Made by a program: the position numbers and the translations under genes
The notes under the pieces: model-generated
The model's input: the letters and a program-made list of their open reading frames with translations, nothing else
Database searches by the model: none
What the model was told of the DNA's origin: nothing
From: JANQPD01 sp963715655
GTDB taxonomy: Bacteria; Bacteroidota; Bacteroidia; Flavobacteriales; Schleiferiaceae
Reading direction: 5' to 3'
Assembly: GCA_963715655.1 (NCBI GenBank)
Contig: OY970262.1
Span: 1,488,001-1,552,000, forward strand
Length of the DNA: 64,000 bases
Shown here: positions 1 through 8,579 of the stretch, one piece after another
Numbering within the stretch: position 1 is the first letter of the stretch
Layout: every line of letters begins with the position of its first letter

Positions 1-4
1 AATT

Positions 5-199
5 GTGGAAATTGCATGGATTGTAATCTTTGTAATTTGTGTTTTTGAAGTTATCCGCTTGTTTGACAGTGGCCAGGTTACGGTGTATTACTTTGCCGGC
101 TTTGGTGCTTTTGCGGTAATTATGTTTTTTGTAAGGCGCAAGCAGCGCTTACGTTATGAAACTAATAAAGCTAAAAAAGAAGAGGATCAGTCTTCATAA
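5..199 (+). CDS. small membrane protein, possibly 5'-truncated by window edge
   Basis: Encodes at least 64 residues. Two hydrophobic segments (about residues 3-18 and 26-43) are followed by a basic, then acidic, charged tail. This suggests a small inner-membrane protein with a cytoplasmic C-terminus. The frame is open to the window edge and the only in-window start is a GTG at base 5, so the true start may lie upstream. It ends 3 bases before the CNNM-family gene and is probably co-transcribed with it. Function is not recognised. Confidence 0.6.
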   Translation: MEIAWIVIFVICVFEVIRLFDSGQVTVYYFAGFGAFAVIMFFVRRKQRLRYETNKAKKEEDQSS

Positions 200-202
200 C
201 CT

Positions 203-1501
203 ATGCTCATCATTCTCAGCACCATACTATTTTCTTTGCTCGCTTCTGCCTTTTTTTCGGGTATAGAAATAGCGTACGTTACGTCAAACAAGTTTCATAT
301 TGAAATAGAAAATAAAAAAGGTCATTTTTCTTTCCAGATTTTAAGTAAGTTAATGAAAAAGCCTTCGCGCTTTATTGCCGCCATGTTGGTGGGTAATAAC
401 ATTGCGTTGGTAGTGTACGGCACTTTTATGCCTGAACTACTAAATCCTTATTTCTATTACTTGGCTACCTATTTTCCTATTGTTGGTAATGAATATATTT
501 TGCTGCTGGGGCAAACGGTGCTTTCTACCATTTTAATTTTGGTGATGGCCGAGTTTTTACCAAAAGCTATTTTTAATACACACAGCAATAAGCTATTGCA
601 AGTATTTGCGGTGCCTGCACAAATTTTTTATTGGATTTTTGCACCAGTGGTTAGCTTAATGATTTGGGTGAGCAATGCCGTAATGAAGTATATTCTTAAA
701 GCAGATACCGCTTATACACAGCAGGTTTTTGATAAGGTAGATTTGGATAACTACATCCGCGAGCGTACCGACACTTCATCTTCTTCAAGCAACAACAATC
801 AAAGTGATGAGGAGATAGATTCAGAAATTCAGATTTTTAAAAATGCCTTGGACTTTAGCGATAGAAAGACGCGTGAATTTATGGTGCCACGCACCGAAAT
901 TGAAGCGTTGGATATTAAGGGTGGTTTAACGGAGTTGAAAGCTAAATTTTTGGAAAGTAACCTTTCTAAAATCTTAATTTATAAAGGCACTATTGATAAT
1001 ATTATTGGCTATACACACAGTTTTGAATTGTTTAAAAAGCCGCAAAATGTACGTTCTATTTTACGCCCGGTTAGTTTTATACCAGAAAGTATGGCGGCTA
1101 ATGAAGTGCTAAACTTATTGATAAAAGAGCGCAGGAGTATTGCGGTAGTAATTGATGAATTTGGTGGTACAAGCGGCTTGGTTACGGTAGAGGATATTGT
1201 GGAAGAGCTGTTTGGTGAAATTGATGATGAGCATGATACCGAAGGTATTTTAGAACAAGAGATAAATGAGATGGAGTGGTTATTTTCTGCAAGGCAGGAA
1301 ATTAATAATCTAAATGAAAAGTATGATTTGCAACTAGAGGAATCGGAGCATTATTCTACGTTAGGTGGTTTGGTACTGCATCACTTAGAAAGAATTCCTG
1401 ATAAAGGCGAACGGTTACATTTAAATAATTGCCAAATTGAAATAACCAAAGTTTCTAATAATCGCATTGAAGAAATACGGTTAGTGAAAGAAGATAACTA
1501 A
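203..1501 (+). CDS. CNNM/CorC-family (hemolysin-like) transporter with CBS pair
   Basis: A 432-residue protein with the layout of the CorC/HlyC/CNNM family. An N-terminal DUF21 membrane domain covers roughly residues 1-160, with several hydrophobic helices and an early small/Gly-rich helix (SAFFSGIEIAY). A CBS pair follows at about 215-335, including REFMVPRTEIEAL and AVVIDEFGGTSGLVTVEDIVEE. A CorC_HlyC C-terminal domain spans about 345-430. Family members are linked to Mg2+/Co2+ efflux or divalent-cation homeostasis; substrate here is unknown. A Ser/Asn-rich linker sits near 188-200. In many Bacteroidota this gene is followed directly by a PpiD-like gene (from memory); here a minus-strand operon intervenes. 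Confidence 0.88.
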   Translation: MLIILSTILFSLLASAFFSGIEIAYVTSNKFHIEIENKKGHFSFQILSKLMKKPSRFIAAMLVGNNIALVVYGTFMPELLNPYFYYLATYFPIVGNEYILLLGQTVLSTILILVMAEFLPKAIFNTHSNKLLQVFAVPAQIFYWIFAPVVSLMIWVSNAVMKYILKADTAYTQQVFDKVDLDNYIRERTDTSSSSSNNNQSDEEIDSEIQIFKNALDFSDRKTREFMVPRTEIEALDIKGGLTELKAKFLESNLSKILIYKGTIDNIIGYTHSFELFKKPQNVRSILRPVSFIPESMAANEVLNLLIKERRSIAVVIDEFGGTSGLVTVEDIVEELFGEIDDEHDTEGILEQEINEMEWLFSARQEINNLNEKYDLQLEESEHYSTLGGLVLHHLERIPDKGERLHLNNCQIEITKVSNNRIEEIRLVKEDN

Positions 1502-1512
1502 AGCAAAGCCAC

Positions 1513-3051
1513 TTAAAAAGTGCTATTTATAGCTTCAAAAAGCTCTTGCGGATTTACCGGTTTTAAAAATGCTTTAGCCACTACTTTGTCTTTAAATACG
1601 GGGTGCTCTTCTTCCATAAATTCACCACTCAGCAAAAATACAATGATAGGGTCATCTACCAAATCATACGCTAATTCAATACCCGTTTTTCCGGGCATAT
1701 TTACATCGCTAATCAATAAATCATAGCGTTGTTCGGCTAGTGATTCTAGCACATCCTCACCATCGTTTACAACCGTACAAAGCGAAGTGTTGTTTTCAAA
1801 CAAACGCTTTAAAATCATTAAGTTAATAGGGTCATCATCTGCAATAAGTACCTTTAGTTTTGTGTAAAGTAGCTTGTTGTTAAGCATACTTAGTTTGTTA
1901 GGATTTTGAGCTTTCTCTAAAAGTAAATCAAAGCTAAAAATACTGCCATCACCGGGTATGCTACTTACTGAAATACTTCCATCATACAATTGCACTAGGT
2001 TTTTAACCACGCTTAAACCTAAACCTGTACCACCAAATTCAGATTGGGTTTTTTCACTGGCTTGCTCGTATTCTCCAAATATCTTCTCCAAGTTTTCCGG
2101 TGCTATACCAATACCTGTATCTTCAATTTTTATGAAAATACGATAATGCGTTTCGCTTTCTTCTTCAAAGCTAGCGTGTATGGCCAAATGCCCTTGTTTA
2201 GTAAACTTCATGGCATTGTTAAGCAAATTAAATAAGATTTGCTTTAAGCGCGTAGCATCGGCATTAATCCACTCCGGTAAAGTATTTACAATGTAAGATT
2301 TCAACTCAAGTCCTTTTTCCTTGGCTTGGTAGTAAAAGGACAAGGTTACATCCTCAATCAACTCACTTAAATTTATAGATTGATTGTTTAATGTAAACTT
2401 TCCAGACTCTATCTTACTCATATCCAGTACATCATTTACAATACTTTGCAAATGTCCTGCGCTGGTTTTTAATGATTTTAGATATTTTTCTGCATCTTTA
2501 GAATTGGCTCTAACATCTTCCAATAGGTTACTTAAGCCAATAATTCCGCTAATGGGCGTGCGTAACTCATGACTCACTTTTGAGAAAAAATCAGCTTTAA
2601 ACTCCTGCATGCGTTGCATTTCAGAATTTTTAAGTTTCAGTAATTCTCTCTCTAACTCTAAATTTTTATTTCTATGGCTTAGTGCTTCATTTTCTAAGGT
2701 ACGCTGATTTCGCTCCTGCTGCATTAAGCGCAATTCCCCATACCAATAGGTTCTATCTTCAATAAGCAACAAATAATGCGTGTCATGCTTGTTAATGGTT
2801 ACATCAACGGTGAAATCTTTCTTATTATCTGAAATTTCTATGGACGGAAAGAAGACAGGAAATTCATCTTCATCTTCAAGCATAGCGCTTATACTTTCAA
2901 AAAAAAGGTCTAAGCTACTTAAGTTATCGTTTGGTTTTAGTTCAAAAACACAGTCATCACTCTCTAGTACAGTACCATCCTGCAAAAAAGAAATTGCTTG
3001 GGTTTTAAAATCAACTAACTGATGCTTTAACTGATGTAAAGATTTACTCAT
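1513..3051 (-). CDS. soluble hybrid histidine kinase (PAS-like, HisKA, HATPase, REC)
   Basis: A 512-residue protein with no membrane segment or signal peptide, so probably cytoplasmic. Residues 18-105 look like a PAS-type fold. A coiled-coil linker runs about 108-150. HisKA carries the H-box SHELRTP with His161. HATPase_c motifs include the N-box around 275-280 (NLLNNAMKF), DTGIGI at 311-316 and GTGLGL at 341-346. The C-terminal receiver has acidic residues D405-D407, phospho-acceptor D449 (ISDVNMPG) and a conserved Lys near the end. Its ATG overlaps the stop of the GTPase gene (ATGA), so the two are translationally coupled. It is the last gene of a four-gene operon. No output domain follows the receiver, so a partner protein is likely. 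Confidence 0.88.
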   Translation of the reverse strand: MSKSLHQLKHQLVDFKTQAISFLQDGTVLESDDCVFELKPNDNLSSLDLFFESISAMLEDEDEFPVFFPSIEISDNKKDFTVDVTINKHDTHYLLLIEDRTYWYGELRLMQQERNQRTLENEALSHRNKNLELERELLKLKNSEMQRMQEFKADFFSKVSHELRTPISGIIGLSNLLEDVRANSKDAEKYLKSLKTSAGHLQSIVNDVLDMSKIESGKFTLNNQSINLSELIEDVTLSFYYQAKEKGLELKSYIVNTLPEWINADATRLKQILFNLLNNAMKFTKQGHLAIHASFEEESETHYRIFIKIEDTGIGIAPENLEKIFGEYEQASEKTQSEFGGTGLGLSVVKNLVQLYDGSISVSSIPGDGSIFSFDLLLEKAQNPNKLSMLNNKLLYTKLKVLIADDDPINLMILKRLFENNTSLCTVVNDGEDVLESLAEQRYDLLISDVNMPGKTGIELAYDLVDDPIIVFLLSGEFMEEEHPVFKDKVVAKAFLKPVNPQELFEAINSTF

Positions 3052-3542
3052 TTAAGAATTTCCTTTGCCAATTGCATAAACGTATCTTCTACGTGCAGTC
3101 CGGTTTTTGCACTTGTATAGGCAAATGGCTCGCAGTTTAGGCTAGCTTTTATTTCTTCTAGCGCGTTATCACTAATTAAATCACGCTTGTTGCCCACGGT
3201 TAAAACCGGAATTGGCTTTCCTGCTTTTTCCGCTATGTCGCGCATTTTTTCTGAAAGAGCTTCGTATGTATCTGCTCTAGTAAGGTCAAAAACGTAAATA
3301 GCACCACTACTGCCTTTAAAATATGCACCGTTAAGTCTTGCCACGGTTTCTTCTCCCGCCAAATCCCAAATTAAAAATGTAAGTTTTGTATCGCCTACAA
3401 TTACTTGCTTTTTTTCAATACTTACACCAATGGTTGTTAAGTATTTGTCAGAAAAAATGCTGTGTACAAATTGCTTTACCAAACTGGTTTTGCCAACACC
3501 AAAGTGCCCTACAATTATTATTTTTTTTGAAGTTTCATTCAT
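3048..3542 (-). CDS. Ras/Rab-like small GTPase
   Basis: A compact GTPase with all five G motifs. Numbered from a possible upstream TTG at 3572 (174 aa): P-loop GHFGVGKT at 22-29, switch I TTIG with Thr47, G3 WDLAGEE with D70 and G73, G4 NKRD at 128-131, and G5 TSAK at 153-156. This resembles eukaryotic Rab/Ras more than MglA. The residue matching Ras Gln61 is Glu74, and Ras Gly12 is Phe24. Both changes would be expected to alter intrinsic GTP hydrolysis, which fits a need for a partner. There is no C-terminal lipidation cysteine. I prefer the ATG at 3542 (164 aa); the TTG would overlap the preceding stop. It is flanked by a roadblock/longin-like gene and a kinase. Confidence 0.88.
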   Translation of the reverse strand: MNETSKKIIIVGHFGVGKTSLVKQFVHSIFSDKYLTTIGVSIEKKQVIVGDTKLTFLIWDLAGEETVARLNGAYFKGSSGAIYVFDLTRADTYEALSEKMRDIAEKAGKPIPVLTVGNKRDLISDNALEEIKASLNCEPFAYTSAKTGLHVEDTFMQLAKEILK

Positions 3543-3568
3543 TGGTTGAGTGCCTATTTTCAAGGTGC

Positions 3569-4384
3569 TCAAAAGTATTGAAAATGTCGAGATAATGCAT
3601 CCTCAATTAATTTTGTGTTTCCACTCTCATCATCAGCGGTTAGCGTTGGTAAAATTTCTTTAGTAAATTCCAACACTTGATCCTCTAATTCCGTTTTATA
3701 CTGCTTACTCGGTACCCCAGAAATGGTGCAAGCAATACTCAATCGCTTAAATGTAATGATGTAAATCTTATACGTTTCATACTCAATCCACTCCAAACTT
3801 TGGTTGTGATTGCTAAACGCATCTTCCACAAAACTTTTAATGGCGGTAAGCATGGCGGCAATCATATCCTTATCTACCACCGTGTATTTACTGTAGCTGC
3901 CCATTAATAAACCGCTACCATTTTCAATTACAAACACATCATTTAAGGTAGGGGGCATGGCATCGGTAAAGGCTTCGGCAGCTTTGTCTTCTTTGGTGCG
4001 TCTAGAAAACCAATTTTTAAAATTAAAGCTTTTATCTATTTGATTTTCAAAACGTTCTACTACTAATTCTATTTCTTTTTGAATGAACTTTTTTATAAGC
4101 TTACCAATAATAGGGTAGAGGGCGTCCACCATTTCATCTCTACTTTCTACAATTTGTTTTTTAATGGTTTTGGTAATTACCTCTCCATAAATGGTAGGGA
4201 AGTTTATGCGCATTTCTTCTAAACGCTCTTCAATAAGCGGCCCTACGTTTATATCTAAACGCTCACGTTCTTTTATTTCTTTGCGTAGCTCATCAATTTT
4301 AGTCATCAGCTCTTGCTGATTTTCAATTTCTTCGCTAAGCAACATGTGCTTTAAATTCTCGTAAGCGTTACTTCCTTTAGTCAT
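3569..4384 (-). CDS. roadblock/longin-like GTPase-partner candidate
   Basis: A 271-residue protein without signal peptide. Residues 1-135 are charged and helical (a coiled coil, then a segment containing DALYPIIGKLIKKF at 87-100). Residues about 147-247 form an alpha/beta module: strands DVFVIENGSGLLMGSYS, a helix MIAAMLTAIKSFVEDAF (174-190), then strands YKIYIITFKRLSIACTISG. This reads like the longin/roadblock-type region found upstream of OmpA domains in some bacterial proteins, but with no OmpA domain here (resemblance from memory, untested). Roadblock/longin modules commonly bind small GTPases as GAP or scaffold, for example MglB. It overlaps the upstream coiled-coil gene by 8 bases, and the next gene encodes a Ras-like GTPase, which supports a partner role. 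Confidence 0.6.
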   Translation of the reverse strand: MTKGSNAYENLKHMLLSEEIENQQELMTKIDELRKEIKERERLDINVGPLIEERLEEMRINFPTIYGEVITKTIKKQIVESRDEMVDALYPIIGKLIKKFIQKEIELVVERFENQIDKSFNFKNWFSRRTKEDKAAEAFTDAMPPTLNDVFVIENGSGLLMGSYSKYTVVDKDMIAAMLTAIKSFVEDAFSNHNQSLEWIEYETYKIYIITFKRLSIACTISGVPSKQYKTELEDQVLEFTKEILPTLTADDESGNTKLIEDALSRHFQYF

Positions 4385-5672
4385 CTAAAAGGTCCCCCAA
4401 CCTGCTTAAGGTTCGCTTAAGCGATTCTTTGTTTTTCAATTTCTTATCTAATTTGCGCATATCCTTTCGGTTCACTTCCATCATTCCATCTATTCTACCC
4501 TCCATGCGCACCATGGTTTCTTCCAGTTGATGATAAAATTCCTCCTCCATAGTTTTTAACTGCTGGCGGTTGTTCTTTTTAAGTTTTTTAACATCTTCAA
4601 AATACTTAAACACTTCATCTTCCAGCAAATCATGCAAACCTAACATGCGGTCGTCCAAACCTTCCATGCGGTTTTCAAGTTTTTCTTGACGGTTTACAAA
4701 CACTCTACTGCGCTCGCTAAGGTACGCTTTCATTTCGCCATAGCTATTGGTCACACGCGCTTCCAATTGCCCCATATCTAGCGCTCTATCTTCCACCTCT
4801 TCGGTAAGGCTATTATACAAGCGCTCGTCCGTTTTTTTAAGAGCTTTCACTTCTTCGCTAAGGGCAAAAAAGGCGTTGCTAAAATCCTCGCGTAAAGCGG
4901 CTAATGTCTCTTCAAGCGTATCTATCCTAGCTACTTCTTTGTCTAACCCAATAAGTTGAAAGGTATGCAGCTCTGTTGTTTCACCTAACTTTTTAAGGTT
5001 ACCCGTATGCTGCTGTAACGTTTCTTCCTGCTCATCTATATCCTCTTGATGATTTTTTAAAAGCTCTTCTTGCTTGCCTAATTTTTGGCTGTGCCTATCT
5101 AATACCGGTTGTAAATTTTCTTCAATTTCCTTTTTCAGGAGTTGATCCTGTTCCGCAGTTTCTTCTCTAAGTGCTTCTATTTGGTTGCCTAAATCTTTTT
5201 CTAGCATTTGGTGCGCCAGTTGTAAATCCTTTTCGCTTTCGTTAAGATCATTACGTAACTGTTCGTCCTCCTCCTGTAGATTTTCTACCTGCGTTTTAGT
5301 TTCTGTTTTTAAAAAGTCAAGCGCCTCATTTAAATTTTGATCACGCGCTTGTAGTTTTTCTATTTGCTGTTTGGCATCGCGCTTAAGCGTGAATAAAGCA
5401 TCCCTTATTTCCTCATCATCATCAAAAGATTTTTTGTCGTTAGCATCTATTTTGCTAACCATAGCCTGCTTTAGCTTTCTTAGCTCATCATTAAATTGCT
5501 CTACTAAATCAACCACACGCTGGTTAGTGCGCGTAATACCTTTATTAACCTTACCAATTTTATCTTCAATACGCTCAAAGTTATTCCCTACAATAATTTC
5601 TTTTATTGCCTCAAGGCGCTTGTCCATGTTGTTTCGGTCATCGCCTACGTTTTGGTCTTTTTTGGTATCCAT
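4377..5672 (-). CDS. long coiled-coil protein
   Basis: A 431-residue, highly charged protein that is almost entirely predicted coiled coil, rich in Glu, Lys, Gln, Leu and Asp with no Cys or obvious enzyme domain. It has no signal peptide or membrane helix. Heptad-like hydrophobic spacing is clear from about residue 18 to 330, with repetitive blocks such as LQARDQNLNEALDFL and EEDEQLRNDLNESEKDL. A basic C-terminal segment follows (KLDKKLKNKESLKRTLSRL). It is the first gene of the minus-strand operon with the roadblock-like protein, GTPase and hybrid kinase. A scaffold, filament or tether role is an inference from composition and context. A Met at residue 16 is an alternative start. Confidence 0.75.
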   Translation of the reverse strand: MDTKKDQNVGDDRNNMDKRLEAIKEIIVGNNFERIEDKIGKVNKGITRTNQRVVDLVEQFNDELRKLKQAMVSKIDANDKKSFDDDEEIRDALFTLKRDAKQQIEKLQARDQNLNEALDFLKTETKTQVENLQEEDEQLRNDLNESEKDLQLAHQMLEKDLGNQIEALREETAEQDQLLKKEIEENLQPVLDRHSQKLGKQEELLKNHQEDIDEQEETLQQHTGNLKKLGETTELHTFQLIGLDKEVARIDTLEETLAALREDFSNAFFALSEEVKALKKTDERLYNSLTEEVEDRALDMGQLEARVTNSYGEMKAYLSERSRVFVNRQEKLENRMEGLDDRMLGLHDLLEDEVFKYFEDVKKLKKNNRQQLKTMEEEFYHQLEETMVRMEGRIDGMMEVNRKDMRKLDKKLKNKESLKRTLSRLGDLLDD

Positions 5673-5866
5673 AAGTTCGGGCTTCTTCTTAAAAAAAGGT
5701 TATTAACCTTTTATCAAATTAAGTAATGTTGACTAAATTTTTAACTCAAATATTCGACAAGCCGCGCTACGGGCTTGTTTATACAACAAATTTAAAATGT
5801 TTAAAGTTGATTTTAAATAGGTTGGCGGAATGTTTTAAACACCTCATTTCGTATAACTCAACTTTG

Positions 5867-5874
5867 TATATTCG
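5867..5874 (+). promoter_or_regulatory. candidate -7 element upstream of the PpiD-like gene
   Basis: TATATTCG lies 30 bases before the ATG and differs by one base from the Bacteroidota TAnnTTTG consensus. No clear TTTG -33 element is present; a TTTC lies 16 bases upstream. The 232-base gap 5673-5904 separates this gene from the divergent coiled-coil operon, so it should hold promoters for both directions. Confidence 0.35.
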
Positions 5875-5904
5875 CAACCTTAAATTTTAAAGAAAAGTAT
5901 AGCC

Positions 5905-8103
5905 ATGGCTACTTTAGAGCGCATCAGACAGAGGTCTGGATTATTGATCATAATCATCGGTTTGGCCATGCTGGCCTTTATTCTAACTGATTTATTAGGT
6001 AGTGGACAATCACTGCTTAGAGGTGAGCAAAACACCGTTGCCGAGATTAACGGTCGTACCTATGATATTAAGGAATTTTCGCTTTTATTAGATGAAAGAA
6101 CCGAGTCTTATAAACAACAGAGTGGTGATGTAAACTTGCAAAACGCAACTACCAACCAACTTGTAAATGCGGTTTTTGATGAAATTAAGCAAAACGAAAT
6201 TTACGGTGAGCAGTACGAGGAGTTGGGCATTACCATTTCTTCTGATGAGTTAATTTCTCGTATTAAGCAAAACCCACAAATTCAACAAGCGCCTGCTTTT
6301 AAAGATCAGGTTACCGGGCAATTTAGCGAAGCAGCTTTGCAACGTTATGTTGTTCAAATTTCTGAAAATCCTGAGGGTAATCCAGAAATTGCACAACAAT
6401 ACCAATCTTGGTTGGCTTTTGAAAAAGGAACTAAAGCACAAGCGTTGTTAACAAAGTACAATACCGCTATTACAAAAGGTCTTTACGTGCCAGCTAAAAT
6501 GGCTGAGTTAGAATACAAACAGAACAACACACAAGTAACGGCTTCTTTTGCTGGCTTACTTTACAATAGTATTGCCGACAGTACGGTGGAGGTTTCAGAA
6601 AGCGACATCAGAAAATATTACAATGATCACAAAGAGTTGTACAAAGCTTCTGAAGCTACCCGCAACGTATTGTACGTAAATTTCCCGGTAAATCCTTCTG
6701 CTGAAGATAAAGAGGAACTAAACAACGCATTAGCTAAATACAATACAAAGCAGGTACTTTTTAACCGTGCAGAAAACAAATACGATACTCTACCTTCTTT
6801 TGCTAATGCTAAGAGTGATAGCTTATTTTCTTTGCAAGCATCTGAAATACCGGAAAAACAAGCATATTATACCATTGATGAATTACCGGAAGGGTTGGAT
6901 TCTAGTTTCTTTTACCAACCGGTAGGAACTGTAAAAGGCCCGTATGCAGCCGGTGCATATTATCGCTTAACCAAAATATCTAAGCGTACTAATTTACCTG
7001 ATTCTGCCAAAGCAAGTCATATTTTAATTGCTTACCAAGGCGCAGAGCGTGCACCACAAAATGTTACACGTACAGGTCCTGAAGCTTTAGGTCTTGCCGA
7101 TAGTTTATACAAAGTGGTATTAGACAATCCGGATATGTTTGATAGTATTGCAAGAACTATGAGCGATGATAGAGTGGCTGCTGCCGATGGCGGAAACGTA
7201 GGTTGGATGAATCAAAGTTCAGGAATGGCACAGCCGTTTAAAGAATTTGCGTTGTACAAATCAAACGGAACTATTGGTAAAGTATTTACCCGTTTTGGTG
7301 TACACATTATTAAAATTACCGACCAAAAAGGATCTAACGAAGCGGTGTTTTTAACCAACATTAGCATGGAACTTACACCTTCTGAAACTACCAGAAATCA
7401 GGTGTACAGCGAGGCAAGTGCTTTTGCTGCTGAAGCAAATGGCAAGGATAATTTTGGAGAAATAGCTGAAGCAAAAGGATATGCTGCGCGCCCAATGAAT
7501 GATTTAAAAGCCTCTGATGAAAATATTATTGGTATTGGTGCAAACCGTAGCGTGGTAAAATGGGCGTTTAATGAGGATACGGATGTAAATGATTTACAAG
7601 TATTTTCTGAAAATCCTGACTACACAGTGGTAGCGGTACTTACCGGAAAATCAAAAGCTGGGTATGTAGATCCTATGAACGTGAAAAGTAGAATAGAACC
7701 AGAAGTGCGTAATGAAAAGAAAGCGGAACAACTTTTTAAGAAGTTAGATGAGGCCAGAAAATCGGGTAACGATATGAATAGTATTGCATCTGCAATGGGC
7801 GCACAACCTACTAATCAAGCAGTTAATTTTTCTGCCACTAACCTTACGGGATATGGTAACGAGCCAAAAGTGGTTGGTTATATTACCGGAATGCAAAAAG
7901 ATGTGGTTTCAGAAAATATTAAAGGAGATAGAGGAGTATATGTAGCGCAAGTTTCTGCAATAGCTACCGCACCCGAAAAAGCAGATTTTAAAGCTGAGCA
8001 AGATAGAATGATTCAGTCGATGATACCGCGCGTTAGCAATGCAGTGTATCCTTCACTAGAGGAAGCTGCAGATATTTCGGATAGAAGAGCTACTTTTTAT
8101 TAG
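5905..8103 (+). CDS. PpiD/SurA-like membrane-anchored peptidylprolyl isomerase
   Basis: A 732-residue protein with one N-terminal membrane helix (about residues 12-32, preceded by ERIRQRSG) and a large periplasmic part. Residues about 40-200 match a SurA_N/PpiD-type chaperone region. A parvulin-type PPIC rotamase domain lies at about 370-475, with ASHILIAYQG at its start and FGVHIIKITDQ at its end. The remaining helical region completes the PpiD layout. The expected role is folding of outer-membrane and secreted proteins at the periplasmic face of the inner membrane. It is followed by a strong terminator. Assignment as PpiD-like is firm; exact orthology to E. coli PpiD is not established. Confidence 0.88.
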   Translation: MATLERIRQRSGLLIIIIGLAMLAFILTDLLGSGQSLLRGEQNTVAEINGRTYDIKEFSLLLDERTESYKQQSGDVNLQNATTNQLVNAVFDEIKQNEIYGEQYEELGITISSDELISRIKQNPQIQQAPAFKDQVTGQFSEAALQRYVVQISENPEGNPEIAQQYQSWLAFEKGTKAQALLTKYNTAITKGLYVPAKMAELEYKQNNTQVTASFAGLLYNSIADSTVEVSESDIRKYYNDHKELYKASEATRNVLYVNFPVNPSAEDKEELNNALAKYNTKQVLFNRAENKYDTLPSFANAKSDSLFSLQASEIPEKQAYYTIDELPEGLDSSFFYQPVGTVKGPYAAGAYYRLTKISKRTNLPDSAKASHILIAYQGAERAPQNVTRTGPEALGLADSLYKVVLDNPDMFDSIARTMSDDRVAAADGGNVGWMNQSSGMAQPFKEFALYKSNGTIGKVFTRFGVHIIKITDQKGSNEAVFLTNISMELTPSETTRNQVYSEASAFAAEANGKDNFGEIAEAKGYAARPMNDLKASDENIIGIGANRSVVKWAFNEDTDVNDLQVFSENPDYTVVAVLTGKSKAGYVDPMNVKSRIEPEVRNEKKAEQLFKKLDEARKSGNDMNSIASAMGAQPTNQAVNFSATNLTGYGNEPKVVGYITGMQKDVVSENIKGDRGVYVAQVSAIATAPEKADFKAEQDRMIQSMIPRVSNAVYPSLEEAADISDRRATFY

Positions 8104-8124
8104 AAGTATCGTTTAATATAATAC

Positions 8125-8159
8125 AAAAAACGTTCGGCAAAATACTGAACGTTTTTTTT
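8125..8159 (+). terminator. rho-independent terminator after the PpiD-like gene
   Basis: A perfect 11-base stem (8125-8135 with 8147-8157), an 11-base loop and a run of eight T residues. It is placed 21 bases after the stop codon and just before the arsR control region. Confidence 0.85.
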
Positions 8160-8183
8160 GTTCGCTATTACATTAATCGTATT

Positions 8184-8199
8184 ATTGCAATATAGCAAT
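8184..8199 (+). promoter_or_regulatory. candidate ArsR operator
   Basis: An inverted repeat with arms ATTGC and GCAAT around a 6-base AT centre, ending 6 bases before the arsR ATG. ArsR/SmtB repressors bind short AT-rich inverted repeats overlapping their own promoters, so this is the expected autoregulatory site. Binding is an inference from position and symmetry. Confidence 0.5.
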
Positions 8200-8205
8200 T
8201 AAGTT

Positions 8206-8538
8206 ATGGGCGTAAGCAAATCAGAACTTTTTACCACCGAACAAAACGCATTGGCACATTTGGCCAAAGCGTTTGCGCATCCTGCAAGGATAGCCATTTT
8301 ACAATACTTATTTAAGCAACAAACCTGTGTTTGTGGAGAAATAGTAGAAGCCGTAGGCTTAGCGCAACCCACTATTTCTCAACATTTAAAAGAATTAAAA
8401 ACCATGGGTTTGATTAAAGGAACCGTTGAAGGTACTTCCGTTTGCTATTGCATAGATGCCGCAGTTTGGACTAAGATGAAAGACACTATGTTGCAATTTT
8501 TAAACCAGCAAATAGATGAAGCTACTAATTGCTGCTAG
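8206..8538 (+). CDS. arsR: ArsR/SmtB-family arsenic-responsive repressor
   Basis: A 110-residue winged-helix repressor. The HTH lies around residues 44-66 (VGLAQPTISQHLKELKTMG). Cys41 and Cys43 (TCVCGE) occupy the helix-3 metalloid-sensing position of classical ArsR proteins. Extra cysteines at 80, 82, 109 and 110 could add ligands. It should repress the ars operon until arsenite or antimonite binds. It heads a four-gene operon with a Cys-tailed protein, an arsenate reductase and an ACR3 pump, and an inverted repeat sits just upstream. Confidence 0.92.
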   Translation: MGVSKSELFTTEQNALAHLAKAFAHPARIAILQYLFKQQTCVCGEIVEAVGLAQPTISQHLKELKTMGLIKGTVEGTSVCYCIDAAVWTKMKDTMLQFLNQQIDEATNCC

Positions 8539-8579
8539 CCAAATCTTAAAATAATAACAAGAATTTTAAATACTCAATT

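Noticed and set aside
1513..5672. Prophage or transposon boundaries around the GTPase operon
   Set aside because: No integrase, transposase, direct repeats or tRNA borders are visible on either side.
5371..5706. 111-codon plus-strand frame antisense to the coiled-coil gene
   Set aside because: Ser/Leu-rich mirror of a Glu/Lys-rich coiled coil; the sense gene fits the operon.
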